Shown piece after piece: positions 1 to 6,459 of a stretch of DNA of 7,629 bases. The notes under the pieces are model-generated. The model worked only from the letters and a program-made list of their open reading frames with translations, had not been told where the DNA came from and ran no database searches. This stretch comes from Thermoguttaceae bacterium. GTDB taxonomy: Bacteria; Planctomycetota; Planctomycetia; Pirellulales; Thermoguttaceae. The position numbers and the translations under genes are program-made. The stretch spans positions 4,061 to 11,689 of the forward strand of contig JANLFZ010000066.1 in NCBI GenBank assembly GCA_024653385.1, read 5' to 3'. How positions within the stretch are numbered: position 1 is the first letter of the stretch; every line of letters starts with the position of its first letter.

Positions 1-766
1 ACGCCTGGCGCGCGGCATGGGTTTCGGCGGCCAACTGCTCGGCCGCGGCGCGCTCGGCCGCGAGCGACGCGCGCTGTTGCTCCCATTCGGCCTCGGCTTC
101 TTCCTGGCGGTGCCGCAGAGCGGCGAACCGTTCGAGAAACTCGTTCTCCAACGCCTCGCGGCGAAGTTGCAGCTCCTCGGCGCCCGCCCGCTGTTGCTCC
201 TCGTATTCGGCAAGCCGCTTCTGGAACTGCTCGTCCAGCGCGGCGCGGTGCTTCTCCAGTTCGCGGAGAACGTCGTTCTCTTTCGCCTCGATGGCCAGCG
301 ACCGCCGGCGCAACTCTTCTTCGGCCGCGGCCCGGTACTGGTCGACCTCCAGTTTCGCCGCACGCTCGCGTTCGGCCATGGCCGCGCGCTCGTCGTCGAG
401 GTCGGCCTTCTGCTGGCTGATCCATAGCCGGGCATTGCGCAATTCGGTCTCGAATTCGGCGGTGCGGGCGTTCAGCTCGGCCTCGCGATGATCGAGGTCC
501 TTCTGCCGCGCGGTGAGGTGCTCGGCCAGTTGGAGGGCCTGGGCGTGGAGCTGCTGAGCCAGCGAAGCGGCCTCGAGCAGACCGACACCGGTGGGCAGCG
601 CCCCCAGACTGCCGCCTTGGTCGCCCGGCGCGCACACGGTTGCAACGGGTTCGTCCGTGGGAGAAGAGGGTCCACTGGGGAGGTGGGGGCCGTCGATCCG
701 GACCCCTGTTGCTGGGGGTTCGATGGACGTGGGAGCGGCACGTCGTTCCGCATGGCGTTTGGACAT
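1..766 (-). CDS. Long coiled-coil protein of unknown function (3' end outside the window)
   Basis: 255 codons are visible from an ATG at 766; the frame stays open to the left edge, so the C-terminus is missing. The start is supported by GGGAGG (776-781 on the plus strand) 9 nt upstream. Residues 1-60 are Pro/Gly/Ser-rich and probably disordered, with a basic start (MSKRHAERRAA). From about residue 62 on, the chain is almost continuous heptad-type helix rich in Ala, Glu, Arg, Gln and Leu, with few prolines or glycines. One aromatic landmark, RLWISQQ (W115), lies early in the helix. No signal peptide or membrane segment is seen, so a cytoplasmic structural or scaffolding role is inferred. Myosin/SMC-like labels would reflect composition only; no ATPase motif is present in the visible part. 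It lies 153 bp downstream of the thioredoxin gene on the same strand. The reading frame is confident, the function unknown. Confidence 0.85.
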   Translation of the reverse strand, partial: MSKRHAERRAAPTSIEPPATGVRIDGPHLPSGPSSPTDEPVATVCAPGDQGGSLGALPTGVGLLEAASLAQQLHAQALQLAEHLTARQKDLDHREAELNARTAEFETELRNARLWISQQKADLDDERAAMAERERAAKLEVDQYRAAAEEELRRRSLAIEAKENDVLRELEKHRAALDEQFQKRLAEYEEQQRAGAEELQLRREALENEFLERFAALRHRQEEAEAEWEQQRASLAAERAAAEQLAAETHAARQA

Positions 767-775
767 CTGGGGAAG

Positions 776-781
776 CCTCCC
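776..781 (-). promoter_or_regulatory. Shine-Dalgarno for the coiled-coil gene
   Basis: GGGAGG on the minus strand lies 9 nt before the ATG at 766. It fixes this start over a second ATG at 753, which is in a different frame. Confidence 0.6.
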
Positions 782-809
782 GATCAGAACACGGCGGTCG
801 CCACGGACC

Positions 810-830
810 GCGCAACGGGAAACATTGCGC
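810..830. repeat. Short inverted repeat upstream of the coiled-coil gene
   Basis: GCGCAA (810-815) and TTGCGC (825-830) form perfect 6-bp arms around a 9-nt spacer, 43 nt before the coiled-coil start. It could be a small operator or a leader hairpin; six base pairs can also arise by chance in GC-rich DNA. Confidence 0.25.
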
Positions 831-857
831 CAGATTCCATTATCGGCACAGGCGGGG

Positions 858-890
858 CGGCAAATTAGATCGACTTCGGCGAATTTGCCG
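858..890 (-). terminator. Hairpin downstream of the thioredoxin gene, possible terminator or attenuator
   Basis: CGGCAAATT (858-866) and AATTTGCCG (882-890) are perfect 9-bp arms around a 15-nt loop, starting about 30 nt past the thioredoxin stop on the minus strand. The stem is AT-rich at its loop end and is not followed by a T-tract (the minus strand continues CCCCGCC). An intrinsic terminator is therefore not typical. An attenuator, an mRNA 3'-end stabiliser or a protein-binding dyad are alternatives. Confidence 0.35.
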
Positions 891-919
891 ACAAGGCGGG
901 TTTTGCGGGCCAGAAGCCC

Positions 920-1249
920 CTATTGGGCACGATCCAAGGCATCCTGAAGCTTGGATTTCAGATCGGAGACGGCGCCTTGAAACTGGGCCACCACCTCGCC
1001 CTTCTTGAAGATGAGCATCGTGGGAAGGTACTGGATGTTGTACGTGGCGGCCAGCTTCTGGTACTGGTCGACGTTGACCTTGAACACCTTGGCACGTCCG
1101 GCGTTCTCTTGCGCGATCTCCTCCAACACCGGCGCGATCGCCCGGCATGGCGCGCACCACGTGGCCCAAAAGTCCACTAGCACCGGCTTATCGGCTTGGA
1201 GGACTTCGGTATCGAACGCGGCGTCGGTTAGTTCCGGAACGTGTCCCAT
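920..1249 (-). CDS. trxA: Thioredoxin
   Basis: This 109-residue protein is the same length as classical bacterial thioredoxin and has one full Trx fold. It is a cytoplasmic dithiol reductant that reduces protein disulfides and is itself regenerated by thioredoxin reductase. Visible hallmarks are the buried Asp (D26 in VDFWATWC), the redox motif W31-C-A-P-C35 and the cis-proline P76 in YLPT. The FKKGEVV strand and the helical end also match the family. The motif is WCAPC, not the commoner WCGPC; this variant is known in active bacterial thioredoxins. The frame extends upstream to a GTG at 1294, but ATG 1249 is preferred because AAGGAG precedes it by 11 nt and it gives the canonical N-terminus. 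There is no signal peptide. The gene follows the kinase gene by 127 bp and has its own promoter-like sequence in that gap. It is a stand-alone thioredoxin and not a membrane-tethered TlpA/ResA type. Confidence 0.96.
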   Translation of the reverse strand: MGHVPELTDAAFDTEVLQADKPVLVDFWATWCAPCRAIAPVLEEIAQENAGRAKVFKVNVDQYQKLAATYNIQYLPTMLIFKKGEVVAQFQGAVSDLKSKLQDALDRAQ

Positions 1250-1260
1250 GGGATCGAGTT

Positions 1261-1266
1261 CTCCTT
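1261..1266 (-). promoter_or_regulatory. Shine-Dalgarno that decides the thioredoxin start
   Basis: AAGGAG on the minus strand lies 11 nt before ATG 1249. No comparable purine run precedes the in-frame GTG at 1294. Confidence 0.6.
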
Positions 1267-1338
1267 CTCTGAGGCCAATCGCCCAAACGGTCACAGGCCA
1301 CCCCGCCCGAAGGGAGCGCCGACCGCCAAGCCGTGAGA

Positions 1339-1366
1339 ATTATAAAGACAGGGCACTGGAATTCAA
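1339..1366 (-). promoter_or_regulatory. Sigma-70-like promoter for the thioredoxin gene
   Basis: On the minus strand, TTGAAT (1361-1366) and a perfect TATAAT (1339-1344) are separated by 16 nt. The predicted start near 1332 would leave a leader of about 80 nt before ATG 1249. The element sits in the 127-bp gap right after the kinase stop and is the best -10 match seen by eye in the window. The -35 matches 4 of 6 consensus bases. Confidence 0.5.
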
Positions 1367-1376
1367 CGATGCCCTG
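1349..1376. repeat. Inverted repeat between kinase stop and thioredoxin promoter
   Basis: CAGGGCA (1349-1355) and TGCCCTG (1370-1376) are perfect 7-bp arms around 14 nt. The dyad begins at the base next to the kinase stop codon and encloses the -35 hexamer of the thioredoxin promoter. It may be a modest terminator for the kinase mRNA (minus strand continues TCTTTATAATT) or an operator for a regulator of the thioredoxin gene. Confidence 0.4.
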
Positions 1377-2840
1377 CTATAGACTGGAAGGCTGTGCCGC
1401 CGAAGGCAGGAGCTTCTCGATGGCGCCACGAAGCTGTTTCATCGTGATGGGCATGGGCAGAACCACGCGATGCTCGGCCACCACGGCACGCGACTGCCAG
1501 GCGTGTTGAGGTTCGTCGAGCAGCAAGATGGCGGGTTTCTCTTGGGTCGAGGGGTCCTCGCCCAGCCGGTTGAAGACCGCGAGCGCCGATTCGCCGATGT
1601 CCTGGGCGTTGAGCACGAGGCAATCGGGGCCCCCTGCGTCCTGGCGGGCCAGGTCGAATGCCCTTTCGGGATCGCTGGTGAGCAAGACCCGGTAGCCCGC
1701 CTTCTTCAGCCCCTCGCGCAGGATGTGTTGCATTCGGGCGTCGGACTCGACGACCATGACCGATCGCTGGAGTTCGGCGCCGTCGGCTTTGCCCGAGCCG
1801 CGATCCACCCCGTTGCCCTCGGCCAGGCGCGCGGCCGCGCGGTGCAAATCGGCGAGCAACTCGCGCGGGGTCTGGTAGCGGTAGATGGGGTCCAGCGCCA
1901 TCGCCCGTGTGACGATCGCCGCCACGTGCGGTGGCACCCCCGGCACCGCCTTTTCGATGGGAACCACATCGAGAAAGCGTTGCCGATCCATGCGCTGGGC
2001 GCGATCGGAGGTTTCGGACAAGGGTGGTCTTCCGGCGAGCATGTGGTAGTAGATGCAGCCGGCAAAGTAGATGTCGCTGCGCGGATCGTCCCGCCGGGCG
2101 CCCGAAATGCGTTCCAGGGCGGCGTAATCGACGGTGCGCGTGTTGGGCATCTCGACGATGCTGTCTTCGGCCAGCGCGTCGTCGGCCGCTGCCAGGCCGA
2201 AATCGACCAGCTTGGCCTGGCCCCGGCTGGAAACCAGCACGTTGCTGGCCTTCAGGTCGCGGTGCGTTACCGAGCGCTGGAAGGCGTAGTCCAACCCGCT
2301 GGCGATGTCGATCATCAGCCGGGTGGACTCGATGGGATCGAGCACCTTGCGGATCTTGATGAACTCGCGCAAGCTTCGCCCTTCGACGAACTCCATCACA
2401 AGGAAGTGGGTGCCCCGGTACGAGTGAACCTCGTCGATCTGCACGATGTTGGGATGCCGCAGCGTGCATCCCAGTTCTCCCTCGCGGAGAAAGAGCATGT
2501 ACTGCGCCGGCATGTCGCTGAACCGCTGGCGCAGCGCCTTGATCGCCTTGATCTGCCCGGTCGTGCGGTGGACCGCGCGGAAGACCCGGGCGAAGGTCCC
2601 GGTGCCGACCAGGTACAGAACCTTGTAGTCGCCGTAGAAGAAGCCGGTTCGCTCGCCCTTGATGACCCGATCCAACTGGTAGCTGGTCATCAGCTCGCGG
2701 CTGACCAGGGCCTGCATGAACTCGTCGGGCGTGGGCGTCCGGCTGCCAAACGAGGCGAACACCTCGTGGACCTGCTGTTCCGAGAGCAAGTCGAGATCCT
2801 TGGCCCGTTGGGCGATTTCATCCGCGGAAAGCAGCCCCAT
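1377..2840 (-). CDS. Hanks-type Ser/Thr protein kinase with a degenerate C-terminal receiver domain
   Basis: 487 residues. Residues 1-70 are a helical N-terminal region that leads into 'FFYGDYKVL', a layout common in planctomycete kinases. The kinase domain covers about 71-340. It has the P-loop G79-T-G81-T-F-A84 (third Gly replaced by Ala), the ATP lysine K101 in KAIKALR, a likely helix-C Glu E120, and H193-R-D195-L-K197-A-S-N200. It also has D213-F-G215 and the helix-F Asp in 'RSDIYFAG'. Catalytic residues are intact, so activity is expected. The activation segment ends RTVDYAALE (A241-L242-E243) instead of APE. Residues about 360-480 look like a CheY-type receiver with key positions changed: N411 where the phospho-acceptor Asp is expected, and M463 where the conserved Lys is expected. 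No membrane helix is seen, so it is probably cytoplasmic. ATG 2840 has GAGGGGG 10 nt upstream. Substrates are unknown; the thioredoxin and coiled-coil genes lie downstream on the same strand. Confidence 0.93.
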   Translation of the reverse strand: MGLLSADEIAQRAKDLDLLSEQQVHEVFASFGSRTPTPDEFMQALVSRELMTSYQLDRVIKGERTGFFYGDYKVLYLVGTGTFARVFRAVHRTTGQIKAIKALRQRFSDMPAQYMLFLREGELGCTLRHPNIVQIDEVHSYRGTHFLVMEFVEGRSLREFIKIRKVLDPIESTRLMIDIASGLDYAFQRSVTHRDLKASNVLVSSRGQAKLVDFGLAAADDALAEDSIVEMPNTRTVDYAALERISGARRDDPRSDIYFAGCIYYHMLAGRPPLSETSDRAQRMDRQRFLDVVPIEKAVPGVPPHVAAIVTRAMALDPIYRYQTPRELLADLHRAAARLAEGNGVDRGSGKADGAELQRSVMVVESDARMQHILREGLKKAGYRVLLTSDPERAFDLARQDAGGPDCLVLNAQDIGESALAVFNRLGEDPSTQEKPAILLLDEPQHAWQSRAVVAEHRVVLPMPITMKQLRGAIEKLLPSAAQPSSL

Positions 2841-2850
2841 GCCAATAGAT

Positions 2851-2857
2851 CCCCCTC
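2851..2857 (-). promoter_or_regulatory. Shine-Dalgarno for the kinase gene
   Basis: GAGGGGG on the minus strand lies 10 nt before ATG 2840 and supports that start. Confidence 0.5.
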
Positions 2858-2919
2858 ATTAGTCCTTGCCGAACCCCTGTCGGCTCAGAGTTCACCTGTT
2901 CCGTTTGCTGGCCAACTTC

Positions 2920-2948
2920 ATCGTACGCGGACAAGCCGCCCTACGCAA
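2920..2948 (-). promoter_or_regulatory. Promoter-like pair upstream of the kinase (proximal)
   Basis: TTGCGT (2943-2948) and TACGAT (2920-2925) on the minus strand are 17 nt apart, about 80 nt upstream of the kinase start. Matches to consensus are 3 of 6 and 4 of 6, so the correct spacing is the main argument. Confidence 0.3.
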
Positions 2949-2981
2949 TGGACCATGGGCCTCATTCGGGCCAGCGCCACC

Positions 2982-3010
2982 AACGTAGGGAAACCAGACC
3001 GTCCGTGCAA
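2982..3010 (-). promoter_or_regulatory. Promoter-like pair upstream of the kinase (distal)
   Basis: TTGCAC (3005-3010) and TACGTT (2982-2987) on the minus strand are also 17 nt apart. Each hexamer matches consensus at 3 of 6 positions. Its hexamers resemble those of the proximal pair, which suggests tandem starts, but neither is strong. Confidence 0.25.
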
Positions 3011-3023
3011 CCCCCACACAAGA

Positions 3024-3048
3024 AGCAACCCTATCGAAGGGGATTGCT
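3024..3048 (-). terminator. Possible terminator hairpin downstream of the 98-residue gene
   Basis: On the minus strand AGCAA-T-CCC pairs with GGG-TTGCT (8 bp with one bulged base, 8-nt loop), followed by TCTTGTGT. It lies about 60 nt past the stop at 3110 and upstream of both kinase promoter candidates, which fits a transcript end between the two genes. The T-tract is weak. Confidence 0.35.
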
Positions 3049-3109
3049 CCACCGGTTTCGGTCCGAGCATTTCGGTGCGGGTCGCCGGCCCGCCGCTGCC
3101 GAGGCCGCC

Positions 3110-3406
3110 TTACGGCTCCTCGACCTTGCGGCGATACTCGTCTCGCTCCCGCCGGGTCGCCTCAAGGTCGAAGATCAGGTATTTCATGTCGAGGCGGAGC
3201 TGACTGAGGGCATCTTGGACCAGCGTCAAGATCTGTCGGCGGCGTTTGATCCCTTCGATGACTCGACCGATGATGGGGTCGATCACGCGGCGGTGCGGCT
3301 CGGGCAAGGCGCGGAGGGCATCGACCAGTTCGGCGAGTTCCGAGGGGATGACTTCGACGCTGTCGGACGGGGCCACTTCGGGATGGACGGGGCGGTGCAG
3401 GCTCAT
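3110..3406 (-). CDS. Conserved small helical protein of unknown function
   Basis: 98 residues. The start chosen is ATG 3406, because GGAG (3416-3419) lies 9 nt upstream. The frame runs on to an ATG at 3472 without a ribosome site, and those 22 extra residues look non-conserved in style. Residues 1-20 are polar and proline-containing. Residues 21-40 form an amphipathic helix (ELAELVDALRALP). A basic, well-structured half follows, with 'IKRRRQILTLVQDAL' and 'LRLDMKYLIFDLEATRRER'. The C-terminal half is helix or coiled-coil prone and ends in a charged tail. No signal peptide or membrane helix is seen. I believe this is a planctomycete-typical conserved family but cannot name a domain. The basic cluster would permit nucleic-acid binding, or the helices may mediate protein contacts; both are guesses. 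It lies upstream of the kinase gene (269 bp) and divergent from the large exported protein. Confidence 0.8.
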   Translation of the reverse strand: MSLHRPVHPEVAPSDSVEVIPSELAELVDALRALPEPHRRVIDPIIGRVIEGIKRRRQILTLVQDALSQLRLDMKYLIFDLEATRRERDEYRRKVEEP

Positions 3407-3669
3407 CGGGGTCTTCTCCAAGCTGGGTTTGCAAGTCTCTGGGAAGCACAACCCGTGCCGCAAAACCGCCATCCGGCGCCGACGCGACGCAACTAATGGA
3501 AAATTCTCAACTTAGAACGAATGCCCGGTGACCGTCGTCAAGCCGATCCGCGGTCCAAGCGTTGCAGAAAGTCGACGGCTGATCTGGATCGAAATCGCAA
3601 ATCCTGATAGAAACGCATTTTGCGCTTACGCATCGGTGCCGCTTCCCACGTTGCCCAATCGCCACGTCG
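3407..3669. other. Divergent intergenic region
   Basis: This 263-bp spacer separates two divergent genes. Its middle (about 3490-3625) is clearly richer in A and T than the flanks. It contains an imperfect dyad TTCTCAACTTAGAA (3504-3517, 10 of 14 positions symmetric). On the minus strand TTGACG (3536-3541) is followed at 17-18 nt by only a weak -10 (GTTCTA or TTCTAA). No convincing plus-strand promoter and no Shine-Dalgarno before ATG 3670 were found. Confidence 0.4.
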
Positions 3670-6426
3670 ATGTGCCGACTTGCACACCCGACCGTTCTGA
3701 TCGCTGTTCTGGCGTGCGCCATGGCGCGGGCCCAGGAAGGCGGCTCACGGCCGAGTGCATGGTACGAGGGGTTCGAAGGCCCCCAGGTCTCGTGGCGGGT
3801 TCTTGGCGGGGATGCTCAGTACCGCGTCGAGTTGCACCAGCGCGTGCGCGACGAGGCGCACACGGGTCAGTGGTGCGAGCGGCTTCGCATCGTTGGCAAT
3901 GGCGGCACCGAGGTCTTCGTGGCGCACGAGGTGGGCCGTCCGCGCGTTATCGACGAATTGCTTCCGACCGTGTGGGTGAAGGCGAACCGGCAGGGCATTC
4001 AGATGGCCGTGCAGGTCGTGCTTCCTCGCACCACCGATCCGGGTACCCGCCGCCCCATGTCCACGGTACTCTACGGGACAACCTACACGATGGCCGGCCG
4101 GTGGCACCAGCTTCGTGTCGACGATCTGCCGCGTCAGCTTGCGCGCCAGACTCGGGTGCTTCGGGCGCGTTTCGGTCCCAACGTCGATGCCCGCGAGGCG
4201 TATGTCGAGCGGGTGTTGCTCAACGTGTACGGGGGGCCGGGCATGACGGACGTGCTGATCGACGATCTGGACGTGGCCGGGCACGTGGGGCCGCCGGGGC
4301 CGGAGGTGGTCCCGTCGGCAGCGGCTCCTTTGGCGCGTGACACGCGGCCCGGATCGCCCGACGCACCGGCCGATGGTGGCTCCTCTGGTCCGGCCGCGGC
4401 AAGCCCCCGGGGCGCGCGGTTGTCGGGCTCGATCCTCTGGGTGGACGACCGCCCGCTGTTTCCGCGGATCATTCAATACCAGGGCGAGCCGTTGGCCTTG
4501 CTTCGGCAGCTTGGTTTCAACACGATTTGGCTGCCGCAGCTTCCGACGACCGAGATGCTCGAGGAGGCCGGGCGGTTGGGCTTGTGGATCGTGTGTCCGC
4601 CCCCGTACCCGCCGCGCCCGGAAGGCAAGGCCGATGCGGTGGACTCGCCGGCACCGGAGATCGGACCGGCGTTCGACCGGGTGCTGGCGTGGGATCTGGG
4701 GAGCGGGCTGGGCGCGCAGCATCTGGCGGCCACGACCGCGTGGGCCAAGCAGATCAAGGCGGCCGACCGGCGGTGTCCGGGGCGGCCTTTGGTGTGCCGG
4801 CCCACGAGCCGCCTGCGAGACTACAGCCGGGCCGTCGATCTGGTACTGCTGGGCCGGCCCTCGTTGGGCACGAGCCTTGAACTGGGGCAGTACAGCGCGT
4901 GGATCCGGCAGCGTCCGCGCCTCTTGCTGCCTGGCACGCCCTTCTGGACGACCGTCGAGACCCAGCCGGCCGAGAGCCTGCGCCGCCAGTGGGCGGGGTT
5001 GGGCGCGGGCGAGGCCGCGCCCGCCTCGTTCTCCCCCGAGCAAGTCCGGCTGCTGATTTACACGGCCGTGATGTCGGGCAGTCGCGGGCTGTGGTTCGAG
5101 TCGCTTTCGCCGCTGGGAGCGACCGACCCCGACACCCGCACACGAAGCCTGACGCTGGAGCTGTTGAACCTCGAGTTGGAGCTGATGGAGCCTTGGGCAG
5201 CGGCGGGCAGGGTGCTGGCCACCGTGCCCAGCGAGTCCGGCGTGACGGCCACCCTGCTTCATGCCGAACACGGCCGGCTCTTGGTGCCGGTCTGGGCCAC
5301 GCCGCAGAGCCAGTGGGTCGCGGGACAGGGAGCGGGTCACGGAGTCGCCTTCATGGTGCCGGGCGTCCCCGAGACGAACAAGGGGTACTTCATGCTGCCC
5401 GGCGAGTTGCGCCCGTTCCAGCCGCCGCGCAAGGCCGGCGGCGTTCGGGTGGTGCTCGACGAACTCGATCTGACCGCCACGGTCCTCTTGACGCAGCACC
5501 CGATGGTCGTCAGCGCCATGACCGCGCGGGCGCGTCAGACGGGGCCCCGGGCCGCCGAGATCCAACGAGAACTGGCCGCGATCAAGCTCGACGGGGTGGC
5601 GAGGCTGGCCGGCCGGTTGGCCGGTCCCAATCCCCAAGTGCGGCAGGCCGGCGAGTGGCTGGCCGCCGCCCGAAAGCACCTCCAGCAATCCGACAGCCAT
5701 CTGGCAGCCCGCAACCACCCGGCCGCGTATCTCGAGGCGCAGCGGGCGATGCGGCCGTTGCGCCTGTTGGAGCGGGCGCACTGGGAAGCGGCCGCCGCCT
5801 CGCTCCGATCGCCGGTCGCCAGCCCGGCCGCCGTCTCGTTCGCGACGCTGCCCTGGCATTGGAACCTGATGGAGCAAGTCGCGTCGTCCGCGCCGGGGCC
5901 CAATCTGCTGGCTGCGGGCGACTTCGAGGACCTCCCCTTCCTTTTCGCCTCGGGCTGGCAACACCTTCAGCACCCGATCCCGGGAGTCCATGCCGAAGCG
6001 GAACTCTCGCCCGGCGCGGCCCACACCGGACGCCTCGGGTTGCGCATCGCGGCCCGCCAGGCCGAACCCGGCGATCCCCCGATCCTGGAATCCCCGCCGG
6101 TGTGGTTCACGAGTCCGCCCGTGCCCGTCGAAGCCGGCCAACTCCTCCGCATCCAAGGTTGGGTGAAGATTCTTTCGCCGATCGCGGGCAGCGTCGACGG
6201 GCTGTTGATCGTGGACTCGCTCGGCGGCGAGGTCCTGGCCGAACGCATCCAACGCACCAATGGCTGGGAGCAATTCACCCTGTATCGGGTGGCAACGCAA
6301 TCGGGGCCGGTCTCGCTGACGCTGGCTCTGTCCGGCCTGGGCGAAGCGATGGTCGACGACGTGACGCTTCAGGCCCTTCAACCGCCCGCCGCGACCCCCG
6401 TGGCCGCCGCCTCTTGCCCCCGTTGA
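3670..6426 (+). CDS. Exported multidomain glycosidase-like protein with two carbohydrate-binding-like domains
   Basis: 918 residues. Residues 1-21 form a short signal peptide with an A19-R-A21 cleavage site before QEGG. Residues about 30-205 look like a jelly-roll carbohydrate-binding module, opening with 'WYEGFEGP' and closing with 'VLIDDLDVAGHV'. About 206-250 is a Pro/Ala/Gly linker. About 251-510 resembles a TIM-barrel glycoside hydrolase: 'LFPRIIQYQGEPLALLRQLG', 'GFNTIWLPQLP', 'LWIVCPPP', 'VLAWDLGSGL' and 'GSRGLWFES'. About 515-615 looks like a beta-sandwich and 620-715 is helical. About 744-903 is a second jelly-roll (starting 'NLLAAGDFEDLP', ending 'AMVDDVTL'), similar in style to CBM4/9 modules. 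The Asn-Glu expected after the fourth barrel strand in clan-A glycosidases appears as S345-G346, so catalysis is doubtful. The start is the first ATG after an in-frame stop at 3580, with no clear Shine-Dalgarno. The protein probably acts in the periplasm or on the cell surface. The CDS is certain, the exact function is not. Confidence 0.85.
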   Translation: MCRLAHPTVLIAVLACAMARAQEGGSRPSAWYEGFEGPQVSWRVLGGDAQYRVELHQRVRDEAHTGQWCERLRIVGNGGTEVFVAHEVGRPRVIDELLPTVWVKANRQGIQMAVQVVLPRTTDPGTRRPMSTVLYGTTYTMAGRWHQLRVDDLPRQLARQTRVLRARFGPNVDAREAYVERVLLNVYGGPGMTDVLIDDLDVAGHVGPPGPEVVPSAAAPLARDTRPGSPDAPADGGSSGPAAASPRGARLSGSILWVDDRPLFPRIIQYQGEPLALLRQLGFNTIWLPQLPTTEMLEEAGRLGLWIVCPPPYPPRPEGKADAVDSPAPEIGPAFDRVLAWDLGSGLGAQHLAATTAWAKQIKAADRRCPGRPLVCRPTSRLRDYSRAVDLVLLGRPSLGTSLELGQYSAWIRQRPRLLLPGTPFWTTVETQPAESLRRQWAGLGAGEAAPASFSPEQVRLLIYTAVMSGSRGLWFESLSPLGATDPDTRTRSLTLELLNLELELMEPWAAAGRVLATVPSESGVTATLLHAEHGRLLVPVWATPQSQWVAGQGAGHGVAFMVPGVPETNKGYFMLPGELRPFQPPRKAGGVRVVLDELDLTATVLLTQHPMVVSAMTARARQTGPRAAEIQRELAAIKLDGVARLAGRLAGPNPQVRQAGEWLAAARKHLQQSDSHLAARNHPAAYLEAQRAMRPLRLLERAHWEAAAASLRSPVASPAAVSFATLPWHWNLMEQVASSAPGPNLLAAGDFEDLPFLFASGWQHLQHPIPGVHAEAELSPGAAHTGRLGLRIAARQAEPGDPPILESPPVWFTSPPVPVEAGQLLRIQGWVKILSPIAGSVDGLLIVDSLGGEVLAERIQRTNGWEQFTLYRVATQSGPVSLTLALSGLGEAMVDDVTLQALQPPAATPVAAASCPR

Positions 6427-6445
6427 CCGCCTCGTTTACGATCGC

Positions 6446-6450
6446 GGAGG
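6446..6450 (+). promoter_or_regulatory. Shine-Dalgarno serving a 15-codon mini-ORF
   Basis: GGAGG lies 9 nt before ATG 6460, the ideal distance for that short ORF. It is 44 nt before ATG 6495, too far to serve the membrane-protein start directly. Confidence 0.4.
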
Positions 6451-6459
6451 ACGGCCAAC

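Noticed and set aside
17..868. Plus-strand frames at the left edge
   Set aside because: They are shadows of the minus-strand coiled-coil gene, whose heptad pattern and ribosome site are convincing.
1363..2469. 368-codon minus-strand frame inside the kinase gene
   Set aside because: Same strand but another phase; Arg/Gly/His-rich composition and no motifs.
1470..3203. 577-codon plus-strand open frame opposite the kinase
   Set aside because: It is antisense to a kinase with complete catalytic motifs, spans the intergenic region as well, and its residues show no domain; long antisense frames are expected at this GC content.
3407..3472. 22-residue N-terminal extension of the 98-residue protein
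   Set aside because: The upstream ATG at 3472 has no ribosome site, whereas ATG 3406 has GGAG at 9 nt.
3504..3517. TTCTCAACTTAGAA dyad as an operator
   Set aside because: Only 10 of 14 positions are symmetric in an A/T-rich stretch, so chance is a sufficient explanation.
3745..6381. 878-codon minus-strand open frame opposite the large exported protein
   Set aside because: The protein is dominated by Arg, Gly, Pro and His with no recognisable fold, while the plus-strand frame has a signal peptide and clear domains.
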